This document shows positions 48,364 through 61,153 of a stretch of DNA of 64,000 nt, in pieces. This stretch comes from Diadema setosum. Its lineage: Eukaryota; Echinodermata; Echinoidea; Diadematoida; Diadematidae. Location: assembly GCA_033980235.1 (NCBI GenBank), contig CM067064.1, positions 4,815,001 through 4,879,000 on the forward strand, given 5' to 3'. Each line of letters begins with the position of its first letter. Positions within the stretch are counted from its first letter, which is position 1. Made by a program: the position numbers and the translations under genes. The notes beneath the pieces are model-generated. The model was not told the origin of the DNA and did no database searches. It was given only the letters and a program-made list of their open reading frames with translations.

Positions 48364-48924
48364 ATGTAAAAGCGAATTTTCTGGTATAGGGAATGTATTG
48401 TTTTTGATTTTGTACTGTACATCGTTGGTCACACACACAGCTATGAACAAGCTACGCCCCGCCATGCGCCTATTTACACAAAATGACGTTTCGCACAAGT
48501 TGAACAATAATTGGTAACTTTTTTTAGCATAAGTGTCAAAAAGAGATACATGCCTAAATTAAATTGTGCAATATAAAATTGTACCTTTCGAAAACCAATT
48601 AAACCCAATTTGGTCGGCTTTTTCAGCAATGAAAAGTGAGCCAAATCAAAACAAAGCAAGTCTAGTCAGCTTAAGGAAACAACGTTGGAAGTTTCATCGA
48701 AATAAGACATTCGAAACGTATCTGAAACGTATAGAATCCTAATGTGAACAATATTTGTCTCAAATAAATTTCTATCACTTTCAATTCAGATCTTTGGGAT
48801 TTACCTTGACAGTAACATGTCAGTGACCTAGCAAAACCAAATTTGCAAATCTGTTCGGTTTCAGTTGAGAAGCGTGTCACAAATAAGGAAGTATGAAACC
48901 ACAATGCGTGTTATTATGCAATGA

Positions 48925-49255
48925 GAAGTTGTGTATTGTCCGTATTAGATTATCGCAGTGGTCTTATGGTCTCCTAACTAAAATTTTCAGTGGTACAATC
49001 AAATTGTAAAGGTTACGGAACTGGGCTGCTCGCATTCCCTCACCCTATTTAAGTCTCTTAACTGGCTCTTTGTTAAGAAAAGGGTGGTGTAGTTAAGACA
49101 CTGTTGCTGGTTTAAAACCTTTTACAAGCACTAAGATACCTCAACAAACGTCTCAAAATGTATATTCCTCTTAAAGGAATCTACGTTCTAGCGCCGTCCC
49201 TTGTCATCTTTCCTGTCACCGAACTCGTAGTAAAGCTTTGGATCGTACTGTCACT
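48925..49255 (+). pseudogene. decayed reverse-transcriptase C-terminal fragment (L2/CR1-like)
   Basis: Plus-strand translation, with stops and frame shifts, gives VLSVLDYRSGL, then FKSLNWLFVKKRVV, then YLNKRLKMYIPL. These match in order the LDYCNxLL, LKSLHWLPVKKRV and LxxYxP blocks that end many LINE reverse transcriptases. Too decayed to be functional; borders are approximate. Confidence 0.65.
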
Positions 49256-49317
49256 GTAACATCAACAAAATAATGCTTGGTTGTGGCTTGTTTTTGCTTC
49301 GTGCTGTTGCATGTATC

Positions 49318-49381
49318 CAAACAAACAAACAAACAAACAAACAAACAAACAAACAAACAAACAAACAAACAAACAAACAAA
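49318..49381. repeat. (CAAA)n microsatellite
   Basis: About fifteen tandem AAAC units. Confidence 0.95.
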
Positions 49382-49576
49382 CCCCAAAAAACAAAAACCG
49401 AAAAGAAAATACATGGCCGAATGACGAATAGCAGAATCATTTTTTTTTTCACACACTATATATATAGCGCAGAATCTATTCACTCTCATTACCTCAATCA
49501 TTTAGTCTATTACTTGTATTTCATTTTTTCTTTCTATCGAAGATCGAGCCTCTAAATCTTGACATTTCTTTCCTCA

Positions 49577-49616
49577 CACACACACACACACACATACACA
49601 CACACACACACACATC
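49577..49616. repeat. (CA)n microsatellite
   Basis: CA run with one interruption. Confidence 0.9.
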
Positions 49617-50549
49617 AGAATATCTTACACGTTTATCTGAATTTGCAAAACAACATGCACAAAGAGCATGAGCTCCTTGGTAAAGTCGAACATTTCTTCT
49701 GCTAGATCGGAGCCGACATGTGTCAAAGATCTTACTGAAAACTTATTGATATCAGAAAGTTTTTGCAGTAAAAAAAATCGACAGAAATAAATCATCCATT
49801 GTGTGTGCGTGTGGGTGTGTGCTACAGGGATGTCAACAACAGGAATTGAGGCTACTATCATGTTTCCTTGTGATTGCGCATTAGGGTATACGACGGATGC
49901 TTGCAAAATCATTCTTCAAAAATCTCATACACAGGAGGGGAAAAAAGTCACTTCATCTTCCTTTTCTTCAAATCTTTATGACAAGTAGATATCATCATGT
50001 CCGTGTTGTTATGTTATTTTTTATCTGTTTGTCATGAGAAGAGTATATGGTAAATTCATTTGTTGCTGCTGCCGATTTTGCTAAACACAAACGCAAACTA
50101 CACTGTCTCATGTTGCCTTTAACATGCATTCGTCAAGCCCCTCTCCCAAGTAATAGATAGGCGTTCAACAATTACCGTGGACTTTGAAACTCCTGATCAT
50201 TGAACTCTGTAGGAGGTATTTGGATGTCTCATTGGGCAATCACAATGAAGCCATTGCCGCGCCATCTTACTTGCACGTCGCCCATACACTTGTGTACGGA
50301 GTTCACGGCATCACGTGATCGTCTGCGTATAACGTGCGTGTTTGCATGGCGGTTCTCCGGATGCAGTTGCTTGTACAGCTTGATAATGGGCAAATGAGAT
50401 GTCCAGAAACATCCCAAAGAAATCAGTGGCTCTTGATTCTAAAGTTGTTCGAGAGAGGGCGCTCTTTGAAGGGCAAGGACTCTTTTCCCCCTTATCAGAG
50501 TTGCTGCTTCTTTGCAGGCGTCAGCCTGTCCCGAAATTGAGCACACAAT

Positions 50550-51097
50550 TTAAAGCAAACCCAAACCCAAAGAGCAATGTGGAATGAGTGAAAGCAGCAA
50601 CATCAGTAGAACACATCAGTGAATGTTTGAGGAAAATTATGAATTTTTAAAGTTTTGGTGTTGGAACTGCTGGATGAGGAGACTATTAGAGGTTATTACG
50701 TATGTGTGGACAACAATTTTATTATATAGAAATAAGACCATTCCATAAATATTCATTTTTCTATCAAAATGAAAGAGCACTTGACTAACCGCTTTCAGAA
50801 AGCACGGGGAATAATTGCTATCCTTTACATTTGTCAGTATTAAGTTGATGGAATTTGTAATTTTCATGAAAAATGAATTTTCGTGGAATCCCCTTTATAT
50901 TTTCTTTATATTGTTGTCCAAACATGATGCCATAACCTCTAGTAGTCTCCTCATCCAGCGGTTCCAACACCAAAAATTTATAAAGTAATAACTTTTGCAT
51001 CGATTGTCCGATTTTGCTCAAACTTTCACTGATATGTTCACTAATGTTGCTGCTTTCAATCAATCCACATTTCTCTCTGGGTTTGGGTTTCTTTTAA
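50550..51097. mobile_element. large fold-back TTAA-bounded MITE
   Basis: The left end is TTAAAGCAAACCCAAACCCA; the reverse complement of the right end is TTAAAAGAAACCCAAACCCA. The arms stay complementary inward for about 165-185 bases (for example AAAGCAGCAACATCAGT, TTTTGGTGTTGGAACTGCTG, AGAGGTTAT and GGACAACAA on the left, mirrored on the right) around a centre near 50715-50905. It is 548 bases with no coding frame. Confidence 0.85.
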
Positions 51098-51191
51098 AGA
51101 AAAATCTTAAATTCGACTCTGGTCCTGTAAACATCTATTCAGTCGTATGACCGCCAGTGGAGTTTTTTTTTTTCAGGCTCCAACAGCAGAT

Positions 51192-51446
51192 TTAATGTGA
51201 AAGACGACAAAATCTTCGTGTAGACATTGTGCTTCCTTCTTGGGAGGTGAGAAGAAAAGGTAAACTTCTCATTAAAGATTCACATCTTCGTTTGGTCTTC
51301 GTGTGTGGTTCGGAAGCCAGCACGTCACCTTCGTCAGACATCGTATAGGCCCTACTTGCTTCGGCTGTTGATCGGCTTTTGACCAGGTTCGGGGTCAGTT
51401 TGTCACGAAATTCAAAATTCGTATTGCCGTCTTGAGTTAAACCCAT
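51192..51446 (-). mobile_element. possible Penelope-like retroelement 3' scrap
   Basis: A minus-strand frame reads TMSDEGDVLASEPHTKTKRR, similar in style to the SDEG...K tails seen at the ends of some Penelope-like elements. No catalytic domain is present. Could equally be an unrelated low-value frame. Confidence 0.3.
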
Positions 51447-51565
51447 GACAGTGTGAAGCCATCCAAGGCGTCATTATATTCATTTCCAGCTTGTATCCAT
51501 GCAAATACACGAATTTCAATGATAAACACACACGCAATCTCATTTCTTCTCTGTATCTCTTTTCA

Positions 51566-51765
<200 letters not shown>

Positions 51766-52143
51766 TACGTTCACACATAAACCCCCAGACACGCACAACT
51801 TAATTGGCATCGTATTACATTTTCCACATAATAGAACTCTTGAAATATGATTGACGAAAACGCGGGTCCCATGACAGGAGATAGGTCCTATGCATCTTTT
51901 CTCCCGTCTCCTCTTTGAAATTTTGGAGAAATCCGTCATATAGCTGTAACATAGGATAGTATAAATTATAAAATAAAAATAAATAATAAATAATTTATCG
52001 TATTGAAGTACTTTTCCAGGGACCCATTCAATTAACAAACGAGGAACCAAAATTTGGGACATATTCAGATCAGATCTAGTTGGGAAGGACATAGAGATTA
52101 AAAAGTGTACTGTATTGCAGAACGTGACAAGGTAGGCGAAAGA

Positions 52144-52667
52144 TACAGTAAAACCTGTCTATACCGTTGTAGACAGGTGGCCGCTATAGACAGGTTATCC
52201 AACTTTTGTGTGCATTGCCTACATGTACATGTATCATCGTTGTATACATCTATAAGTACTTAGGCCTATACATGTACTTGTATGTATGTGTGTACGTATG
52301 CACATGTGTGTTTCATGAATTGAACAATGCCGCTGTTCATAAAATTGTTGCATAGTAGCATGTGTACAGTCGTTAAGCTTAACACTACTGCATTATTATG
52401 ACTGAATGAGTGATGAATGCAGCGGTGGCGATCACTGAACGTTGCCCATGAATGACTGGTACGGCTACAAAGCAGAAAAACACGCTGAATTCTCGGCTCT
52501 GTGGCCGCTATGTACAGGTTACAATCTACCGCGGGAAACAAATTTTGTGGCCGCTGGCCGCGTTAGACAGGTGGCCGCTATACACAGGTTCTTCGACAGG
52601 GCTTTTCTCTCGGGGATTCTTGAGTGGCCGCTATAGACAGGCGGCCGCTAAGGCAGGTTCTACTGTA
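52144..52667. mobile_element. MITE with TACAGTA(A/G)AACCTG termini and internal GGCCGCTAT repeats
   Basis: The left end is TACAGTAAAACCTGTCTATA; the reverse complement of the right end is TACAGTAGAACCTGCCTTAG. The phrase GTGGCCGCTATAGACAGG recurs at least four times in both halves. TA-type target and repeated subterminal motifs suggest a Tc1/mariner- or pogo-type non-autonomous element. Confidence 0.82.
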
Positions 52668-53697
52668 CTGTTCTTCTTTCGCTAAGTAGGATAGTTCCTA
52701 TCTTCTCTGGACTGATCGATCGATCTAAAATTTGTCACTAAGATCAGCTGAATCGAACTTGGGATTGAGCTGATAAATAGTGAAACAGTCCAAGGTTATC
52801 CAGGTAACATGGAAGACAGCTGTAGAGCTCACAACAAGGTTATCCTCATCAGCGTGGACTATTTCTTTGATAGCACTCACAGACCCATGTCACTAACCTC
52901 TGCCCCTTCTTGCAATCAATGCGTCTCATTAAGTATGTTTTAAGGTCACTGCCCCGTTAATTCGATTTTTATTTGTTGATTAGAAAGAGCTGAATTATTT
53001 GAATTAGTACAGGCTATTATAAGTAATGATTTATTATATTTTTCCCTTTTTCCCCATGTATCCTTATCTTTTTTTATTTGCTTGTATCAACTATAATATG
53101 CAATGTTGTCGTTGTTGTTTTTCCCTCAATCTATATACTTTATAACTTCATGTTTTCAACTTATGTATTTCATATTTTATTTGTAATTTTTTATGTTCTT
53201 GATCCCATGGAAGACCAGCGATGCCATGTTGGCATCGCTGAATTTGAGTCATCCAGTCGTTGTTTTTTGTTTATTTATTACGGAAAATCAGTCAATCAAT
53301 CAATCAATCAATTAATCAATCAGTCAATAAATCTCTACCGCCTCTCCTTTGGATTTAAGATAACCCCCCCCCCCCCCCCAAAAAAAAAGATACATTTTCC
53401 GGTTACCGGAAAGTGGGACTTTGGAGATCAATGATTTGCAAACAGGTTTTACACCTTTATGTCTTTGTTAATATCCTCATCAGGTTTCGATGTGAGACAT
53501 GCCAAAATGGCAAATTCGATTTATTTTTGTGAACATTTTTCGGAGGATGTTGCAAAGCAACTTTTCAGATCCTCGTTTGGCAAGCACCTTCTACAGATTT
53601 TAATATGTCCTCATTGATGATACAATGTGTCCACTGTCCTTCATCAAACCCTACTTCACAATCGTACTGACCATGCACACCAACAAACGCACACACG

Positions 53698-53729
<32 letters not shown>

Positions 53730-54186
53730 CGTGTGAGACACACACACACAGAGTAATTATTAGCTTAGACCCCAAAAACAAAAACAACACATGAGAAATA
53801 GAATAGCAGTTGGTCATTTACCCTGTATTTTACACACCAACTTCCCCTCTTTTCAGCTGTTTTTTAAAGAACATCTTCCTTGAATGTTTTCAAGTTTTAT
53901 CTTTATATATCATGTGATCATGTTTACAATATAGAGTACAGAGTTCAAAGGAATTTGATCTAGAGCATAACTAGTAAAAGCAGTAGTAGTGAATGTGATA
54001 ACATAATTAACAATAACTAATATGTTTGCGAATGCTTCAAGCTGATCCTTCCTATCATTTATTCAGAGGTCTCTAGGCTTGATTAGTACTTTTGAATATT
54101 GCATGGTTTCCATTCTAGAAGAACTCAATGAAGACCCATTTCAGTACTGCGACTTCATGCTGTCTTTCGTAAAATCAAATTGGCTG
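52668..54186. other. no gene seen
   Basis: Holds AATC repeats at 53281-53330, a poly-C/poly-A block at 53366-53388 and (CA)n at 53690-53751. No supported exon. Confidence 0.55.
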
Positions 54187-54433
54187 GTAATAATAATGAT
54201 AATAATAAGGTCTTATTTACCCAGGGTAGCCTCTTCAGCGTTGCCACTGCTCTACCAGAGGGCCCTGCTATTATTATTACCCTAGCGTTGCCAGGTACCC
54301 ATTTATACACCTGTGTCGAGAGGGACACAGTGGGTAAAATCATCTTGTCCAAGGACGTAAGCACTGGGCGGGATTCGAACTCTGGTCCTCCGATCGGGAG
54401 TCGGAGTCTTATCCACTATGCCACAGCGCCCCC
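54187..54433 (-). mobile_element. tRNA-derived SINE
   Basis: On the minus strand it begins GGGGCGCTGTGGCATAGTGG, with an A-box-like TGGCATAGTGG (54414-54424), and 33 bases on has a B box in GAGTTCGAATCCC (54370-54382). A non-tRNA body follows (CACTGTGTCCCTCTCGACAC, GGTACCTGGCAACG) and it ends in AAT/ATT trinucleotides near 54187. Head, body and simple-repeat tail are the standard SINE layout; the tRNA head lacks acceptor-stem pairing with a 3' half, so it is not a tRNA gene. It lies downstream of gene E. Confidence 0.85.
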
Positions 54434-54974
54434 ACTGGTCTATATTAGACTTGTGGCGCCAATGCGAGTTGCAACGTGACACTTCCCACTTTCTCCTCCC
54501 TGAACAGTCACCAATGGGAGTCTATAAAATAAATAGTCCGTTTTCTCATCCTCTCGTCCTGCATAAATCTCCTCGAGGTATGTTATGATGTTACGACAGA
54601 CAGCGGCCATACAATTTGTTAACCAGAACCATGATCCGGGAACGGCAATATTGGTCAAGCAATTGATGATAAAAACACAAAGGGTGATCCTTAGGGCATC
54701 TGACGAGAGTGTGCTCCTCCGATATCTGTCAAAGTCAAGCTCCGTTTACTGTCCATCACGCCTATGAGCTTAACACGAAATGGTGTCCCGTAAAGAAGTT
54801 AATGCAACGAATACTACACTTAAAAACGATTAGAGCCTTTAAAGGTCGACTTTAATGGCACGATCGTCTCTTGATCAATGTTCTCGATCTCGTCTCATGA
54901 CTTATGTTGAGAACAACTCAGTCTTGATTTAGTGATGTTGCATGAGTCTTCCTCAAGGTGTCCTTCATTGGCAC

Positions 54975-55260
54975 TCAACATCCAGTTGCCATGAAAACTT
55001 CCGTGACATCACGATCATCCGTTTGGGCGCTCCCGCCATTTCCGTTCATCACCTCGGCATAGGTCGGCAATCTGTCCTCCTCGTTCACCGACTGAATCGC
55101 AGCGAGGGTGGGCGAAGTCGACATCGTAACGGCAGACGGAGCACCATCCTGGAGGTATGCTGGGAAGGGGAAGCGGTCCGGATCACTCATCGTCGTAGCG
55201 TAGTCCGGCGGCGACTCGGCAAACGAGAGACTCCGACGCATTCGACGTCGAGACGTGGTC
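54975..55260 (-). CDS. gene E, exon 2: PPxY/LPxY-bearing tail of a two-TM protein
   Basis: Follows a TCTCTGACAG acceptor; its first base completes the Trp codon split at 56148. It runs 94 codons to a stop, for a 203-residue product, the shortest complete member. It reads TTSRRRMRRSLSFAESPPDY, giving PPDY at 126-129 followed by ATTM, then a Pro/Ser/Thr linker, then RLPTYAEVMN with LPTYAEV at 173-179, ending MATGC. RRRMRRSLSF is a strong basophilic-kinase site just before the PPxY. The PPDYAT phrase is shared with gene F. LPTYAEV again overlays LPxY with Y-x-x-V. Function is inferred from motifs. Confidence 0.8.
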
Positions 55261-55384
55261 CTGTCAGAGATAAGTTTACATCTTCTTTCAGTTATTTGAA
55301 TCTAGTCTAAGAACAAATTATTTTTTATTGTAATTGTATAACCACTTGGGCAATTTTCACAGCGGCTTTTTACTCTATATCACT

Positions 55385-55423
55385 GTGTGTGTGTGTGTGT
55401 GTGTGTTTGTGTGTGTGTGTTTT
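55385..55423. repeat. (GT)n microsatellite in the intron of gene E
   Basis: GT run with one interruption inside the 887-base intron (55261-56147). Confidence 0.9.
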
Positions 55424-56147
55424 GTGCGGGTTTTTGCATGGTTTCTTGTAGTTGTAGAAGGCTACCATTGAATGGCTACACACACGCAAAATATTATGTG
55501 TTGATGCTAATGTGTAAACACCTCGATTTTATTGATATTCAACGCGAAAACATTCAACGTTTCCCGCTGGTTGCTAACATGGAGTATCACACTGCACTGT
55601 CACGATGCTGTATACATCAACCAAAAACCTAAATCAGTCTAAAACACGGCTTGATGATAATGATGCGCACGCAGAATTTCTCCTGGGGAATTGATCTACC
55701 AAATCAAAGGTAGTAGTTGCCTTTAAATGTCATGTCGTTGAAATGAAATGCACCCCCAATATGTAAGTTGGCTTTAATACAGTTTTTTTTTAATATGTAA
55801 TACATCATTTCGATTCAAAGCGGTGTGTAGGCTTACCGCGTGTGACTGCAGTAGAAGAATGGAGATAGCACATATTTCACTTTTTCAACTAGTATATATT
55901 ACATATCTTTTAGTCCTTGATTTTTTTTTTTAATTCTTAACAGCTTTCTTTGGAAAACTGGTGGAGCTTTCGACAGTATATCTAAATACCGTTACCATTG
56001 TTATAACCATTCTTATTGTAATGATTATCATTATCACTCCACTTTCGTTATCATTATTTTCCATCTTGTTATTGTTACCCTTGTTTTTATCATTCTTATT
56101 TTCAATCTGTATAATTTTCATCAGCCTGTTAATTGACAGAGCCTCAC

Positions 56148-56473
56148 CAAATATCGTCACTGTTTCCTTCCTCGTCCCTGGCGCCAAATCGTCGCCTGTG
56201 GTTTTGCATCCTCTTGATCTGCAGAAACATCGAGAGATCGAGAAGGATTAAAAAGATCCCTATGAAGATCCCGACGGAGCCGAGAAAAACGACGAAAGAG
56301 GTCGTTGGTATCAGCTGGTAGATGCAAATGAGACCAGCGCTCAGGAGAATCAACGCGTACGCCCGGCATTGGAAAGGCGTACAGCAGCATCGCGTGCGAT
56401 CCGTCCCAACAGCTGACCGTCTGCGATAAGACTGCCGTCTGTTGGAGAAGTATACGGCGTCCTCTCTCGGCAT
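56148..56473 (-). CDS. gene E, exon 1: membrane hairpin module with Cys cluster
   Basis: ATG at 56473 opens 108 codons plus two bases, ending GATATTTG before GTGAGG (phase 2). Residues 1-28 are strongly basic (NRRQSYRRRS). A cysteine cluster RCCCTPFQC at 28-36 sits right before helix 1 (about 37-56, AYALILLSAGLICIY) and is a likely palmitoylation site. A short turn (QLIPTTS) leads to helix 2 (about 60-84), then QIKRMQNHRRRFGARDEE and NSDDIW at the splice. The DIW ending and intron phase equal gene D's. The predicted hairpin has both ends cytosolic. No known family recognised. An AATTACAG site about 30 bases upstream may be a 5' UTR acceptor, but this is weak. Confidence 0.82.
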
Positions 56474-59400
56474 GTTGGCGGTTCCCTAGTCCCACCTGTA
56501 ATTACGCCAGTCGAGATTCTAGCAATGAGAAAACATTTGTTAACGACCTGTTTCTACTTCTGCTGTTTCTAATGCTGCTGTTCATTTTGTCATAACAAAT
56601 GATATAGCACTTGGATGGGTAGTTTCATCTTTCGTCAGCTCCAATGTTCAGTCCCACAAAGCATGAAAAATGTGGTTGTCGAGTACGACCATAGCAATCT
56701 CCGTTCCGAAATTCGTAGGATGTCAACGAGTTCCTCCAACGACCGAATCTCACCAGTGCGTTTGGACTGGAAGAACAAAGTGTCAGGAAATTATTTCACA
56801 GTCTTCGGTCTTAAGCAATCAGTCGTATTGTCCACTGAAAAATACTCGTAGATGTTTTACATAGGAATCGCCATGATTCCCACTGCTCACAAATTATTCG
56901 AGTCTTGCTCCTTAGAAACCTATCGTCATATTTCACTTCTGGCTCTGCAACAAGCACACAGGACCCTCCGCTCTGGCAACGATTTCAGATTCAATTATCA
57001 GGAACTACTGCCAAAGATTCATGCGATTTGAACCTGTTGCTCTTAGACTTTACCAACCAGTTATCGAACAGTCAAAGCGAGCAGCGACCTTTGTACCTCC
57101 ACGTTTGCTTCTCTAAAGTAATTATTGTACTTTGTTAATGACGATGTGTCGTGTTAATCATATGCCTCGGTGCCGGGCACAGAATGTTAGATGCCTCTTT
57201 ATCACGAACACGTTTTCGTACACGCACACATTTGTGTAGAAGGACATCGTTCAGGATATTCTAAGTGTGAACTGTCCGAATTAACTTTCTTCCGAGGTGC
57301 CAATTTGCTACTGAGTGGAATGGTAGAACAATAATTATGTACGTTAATTTGTATTGAATACTCCTTTAGAAAGGTGCTAATATAGCCAGAAATTGTCAAT
57401 TTCAATAAAAAATGATATTTTCTCTTCTTTGATTAGGAAGAAAATAGACAAAAATTACACTTTCTGTTCTTCTACAGAGAATTAATCATAAGTCCTTGAT
57501 ATCAGGAAAAGGTTTAAAGGAAAGACCGCTAGGAATAGTTTTTTTGAATCTTGAATAATTTATGATTATTTCATAACGTATGTGTATACAATTCTTCACT
57601 AGAAAAGAAATCCGCATGAACTGACTTGTTCGTTTTTCGTTTATGCGCCCACTGTGATTCGCTTGTTTCTATATTTTCCTCTTTTATTGCGGTGGCTTGG
57701 GGCACTAGAACATCAACAGATGCAATGCGATGCTTATATAAGGGAAATAATTCCTTGGAGAGAGAAAATAGAACCAACTTGTGTAATTACCCTCCCCCTC
57801 CCCTCCCCCCCCCCCCCCCATCTCCCCGCCCCCGACAAACGTTGTAGACAGACATTGGTTAAATCAAACAAAATGGGGGAGGTGGCGTAATCGATGTCAG
57901 ATTTTGGACTCTAATAATTCGGAGACAGTTAACAGCCGTTCCGAGGTTAATGCTCTTGCCAGTAGAATCAAACCGAAATAAAACCGTCAACAACAGCCAG
58001 GGACCAAGTCTACCTTTTATGAAACTATTATCAGTAAGAAATTACACTGCAGGAGATACCATGGACAACAACTGTGCCCTGACTCATCCTACTGCAGAGG
58101 AATCCAGTTTTATGTTGTAATGTGTATGAATATAACGACCTTCAGTTATGAGGGTAAAATATTTTAATGTAGACTTTGTTTGCTTTTGGCTTGAAGCAAA
58201 TATCCGGAATGAATAGTTATTCACGTCGCCAACGTTATATTATGTGGTACTTCTGCGAATAATGGCTCCGTACGTGATATCATTTACCGATTACCATGTC
58301 AGTTATAGCGTGCAACTCTGTCGGAATTTGACAACTGTTGTTCACGCTTGTGCTTCGTCTGTGAACCGAGTCGTCACATTGTGAACTGCTGGTACAATGT
58401 GCAGCTACTATGAAAACGTTGCCAATAATTCAGAAGCGTCCGTAGAAGCTAGGCATTCGACGATTCACGTGTTGATAAAACAACAAGAACATCAACAAAC
58501 AAGCAAGAAAATACCGAAAAAATAATGGTTTATTCAACCTACAGGCCCGTATTGCTAGGAATTTTTTGTTTGTTTTACACAAGGGTCAAAAAATAGTGGA
58601 CTTTTCTAAGGGAGTAAAGCGACCCATGGTAGGGTATAAAAAGGGAGTGACATTAACGTATGCAGGAATATTTTCTGCTGGGAGGGGGAATATGTTCAGT
58701 CTTTAGGGAAACATGCAAGGGAGGGAGGGTATGGGGCAGAGTATGTGTCTCCCTCACAAGAGAGGTTTTTCATATTAAGAATTGAAATTCAGTGGTCTGG
58801 TGCACATTTTTGGTTGTATAAGTGGACAATTTTCAGTCAAAAAAGTTAGACGATACTTCCTTATATATAGACTAAATAGCACATACACCACAAGCATTCT
58901 AAATTCTGTAAATGTTGCGTGCTTTTTATACATTTACAAGATATAACTGATCAAATCATGTGCAGATCTAAAATCTAAGCGCGGTGACCGAGCAGGGAAG
59001 GGTGTCGGATGGGCTATCCCTCCGCCCGCAAGAGAGAGCTATTGCATTTTTAGGACTGAAATTTAACGATCTGGAACATACTTTCTGTGAAATATTTGGA
59101 GAAAATCAATACAAAGTAAGACAATACATTGGATTTCTATTAGAATTGCAATGAAAAAACAAGATGAAATGAAACTACATAATTTAGTATTATTATGTAA
59201 TTGCTGGGCAAGTTTTTCGCTTACTGGTCAAATATCACTTTAAGGTATTATATCTTACTGTCGCGACAGCGGGGAGAGGAGAGGGTCTGGGAAGGGGTAT
59301 CCCATCCCCCTCCCACACAAGTGGGCCTCGTCCATGTACGCAAAACTGAATCTTCTCATGCAAGTGCTACTTTTCATGGACTCTGAAAGGGAGTGTATGA

Positions 59401-59904
59401 TTAAAAAAAAAAGAAGAAAAAAACTCTCAAGACATCCAACCTAAGTTTCCTTGATGATAGTGAATCATTATGTTAGCACAATGAGTCTTCTGGTGATCAT
59501 GGAGCCGTGCTTTGCCCGCTCTTCTGACGTCAGGTGTTCAGAAGTCTTCAGGTATGTAGACATTTTCAATCATTTTTCATGTTTTCTGTTTTCCCCGCTC
59601 TTTGCTTTCCATCAGACATCAATATTATTTACTTTCTCATCGTCAGTCCATCTCAGTCTGCATAGTTCTTCCCCATCTTACCGCTCTTCTCTTTTTCCTT
59701 CCTTCTTTTCCTCTCCCATCTCGCCACCAGCTTTGTCCTCTACTTCACCCCCACTTCTACCCCATTCTCTCCCTTCTCCTCTTTACCTCCTTCTTTAAGT
59801 CTTTATCCGCATCTTCTACCCTCAAGTCTTTCTCCATCACATCTTCATCTCTACCTTCTCCTCTCCATCTCTTATTCTTCATCACTCCTCTTTATCATCC
59901 TCCT
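56474..59904. other. upstream flank of gene E, no gene seen
   Basis: Includes a poly-C block at 57787-57819 and a lone hAT-like end CAGGCCCGTA at about 58542 without a matching partner. A tiny frame at 59481 (MSLLVIMEPCFA...) ending in a CAG/GTATGT donor looks faintly like a signal-peptide exon, but nothing downstream supports it. Confidence 0.5.
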
Positions 59905-60000
59905 CCTCCACATCATCACCATCATCACCATCATCACCATCATCATCATCATCATCATCATCATCACCATCATCACCATCATCAACATCACCATCATCAC

Positions 60001-60035
<35 letters not shown>

Positions 60036-60068
60036 ACATCACCATCATCACCATCACCATCATCATCT
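59905..60068. repeat. (CAT/CAC)n trinucleotide array
   Basis: About 54 CAT, CAC or CAA-type units in tandem. It reads as poly-His, poly-Met or poly-Asp depending on the frame, none with gene context. Confidence 0.95.
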
Positions 60069-61110
60069 ACTTTCCATCTTAGCCATTCCGATTCTCTTTC
60101 AATGATGAACACATACATGTTTGATTTATCTTTTCTTGGACATGATGACACCGGGGATTGATTGAAAAAAAAAAGAAATAGAATAATAATGTCAAATTTA
60201 CGTTGAGGAGAATCAGCGGGAGAAGGGGAAAGGGAAATGGATGTAGACGAGGAATTAAGAATTATGACGATTAAAAGAGGCACGTCATTTAACAATGTTT
60301 TGATGATTGAAATATTATGTAAACTTAATACAATGTCTCTGATATTTCGTCAAAATGAAGTGAAAAAAAAAATGTTAAAAGTTATCTATAAATCATATTT
60401 TAATGAAAGTTTTAAAAAGAAAATATCTGCTACTCCGGATTTACCCTACTCGATTGTTTCCACAGTAGACATGGTATAGTCGTGGTAGTGTTTGAATGGG
60501 CATGGTTTTTCAGATTTTCTGGTTCATAGTTATTGTGATAGAGACAGAACAATCTTCAAGGCATTATGCTTCAGTGTTTCGTCATCAAAATAAATATCAC
60601 TTTATAGCTCAGATAGAGAAGTCCGACAATTGTTGTTGTTGTTGTTGTTGTTGTTTTGTTGTCAAATGAGCAGCCATAATGTTAAACAGCGTCCTCTCAA
60701 TGAGAGTTACGGGGAAAGTGTGGAAGAGGGCTCAGAAAGGCAGACAATCAGAGAAAGCGAGAAAGGCAATAGATGACCTTAGAAATAAGGAGAAACGTGA
60801 GCCGCCGCAACTTGTGAAGTGCTATTCAGCACCATGTTCGAGGTCGTTTTAATAAGTAGAGTAATATCAGACAAGAAGAATAATTGTATGTGATTTATTA
60901 CAATTTGGACACGAAATACAGAAAGTCGCAGAATTTCAAAGTTCCACACGCATGTCTAAAGTAAACAGTGATGTTTTATAACAACCACGTGATTATGCAA
61001 ATAGGATGAGACAACTATGTCGTGGGGAGTTAATCGACTAAGAGTGTGATATATATATATAAATATACAATTTACATAAATATATATATGTATATATATA
61101 TACAATTTAT

Positions 61111-61153
<43 letters not shown>

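Noticed and set aside
49318..49381. Regular short repeats, considered as a CRISPR-like array
   Set aside because: Simple (CAAA)n microsatellite with no spacers; none of the repeats in this window have a repeat-spacer layout.
50229..50417. 62-codon minus-strand frame with basic residues
   Set aside because: No recognisable motif; no convincing splice sites on both sides.
54360..54433. Possible tRNA gene on the minus strand (A and B boxes present)
   Set aside because: The head lacks a pairing acceptor stem and continues into a SINE body with a trinucleotide tail.
59481..59551. Signal-peptide-like mini-exon ending in CAG/GTATGT
   Set aside because: Only about 23 codons, hydrophobic core too short, and no downstream exon on the plus strand.
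59602..60105. Open frame with a long poly-His run
   Set aside because: It is a readthrough of the (CAT/CAC)n array; the other frames give poly-Asp and poly-Met equally well. No splice or domain support.
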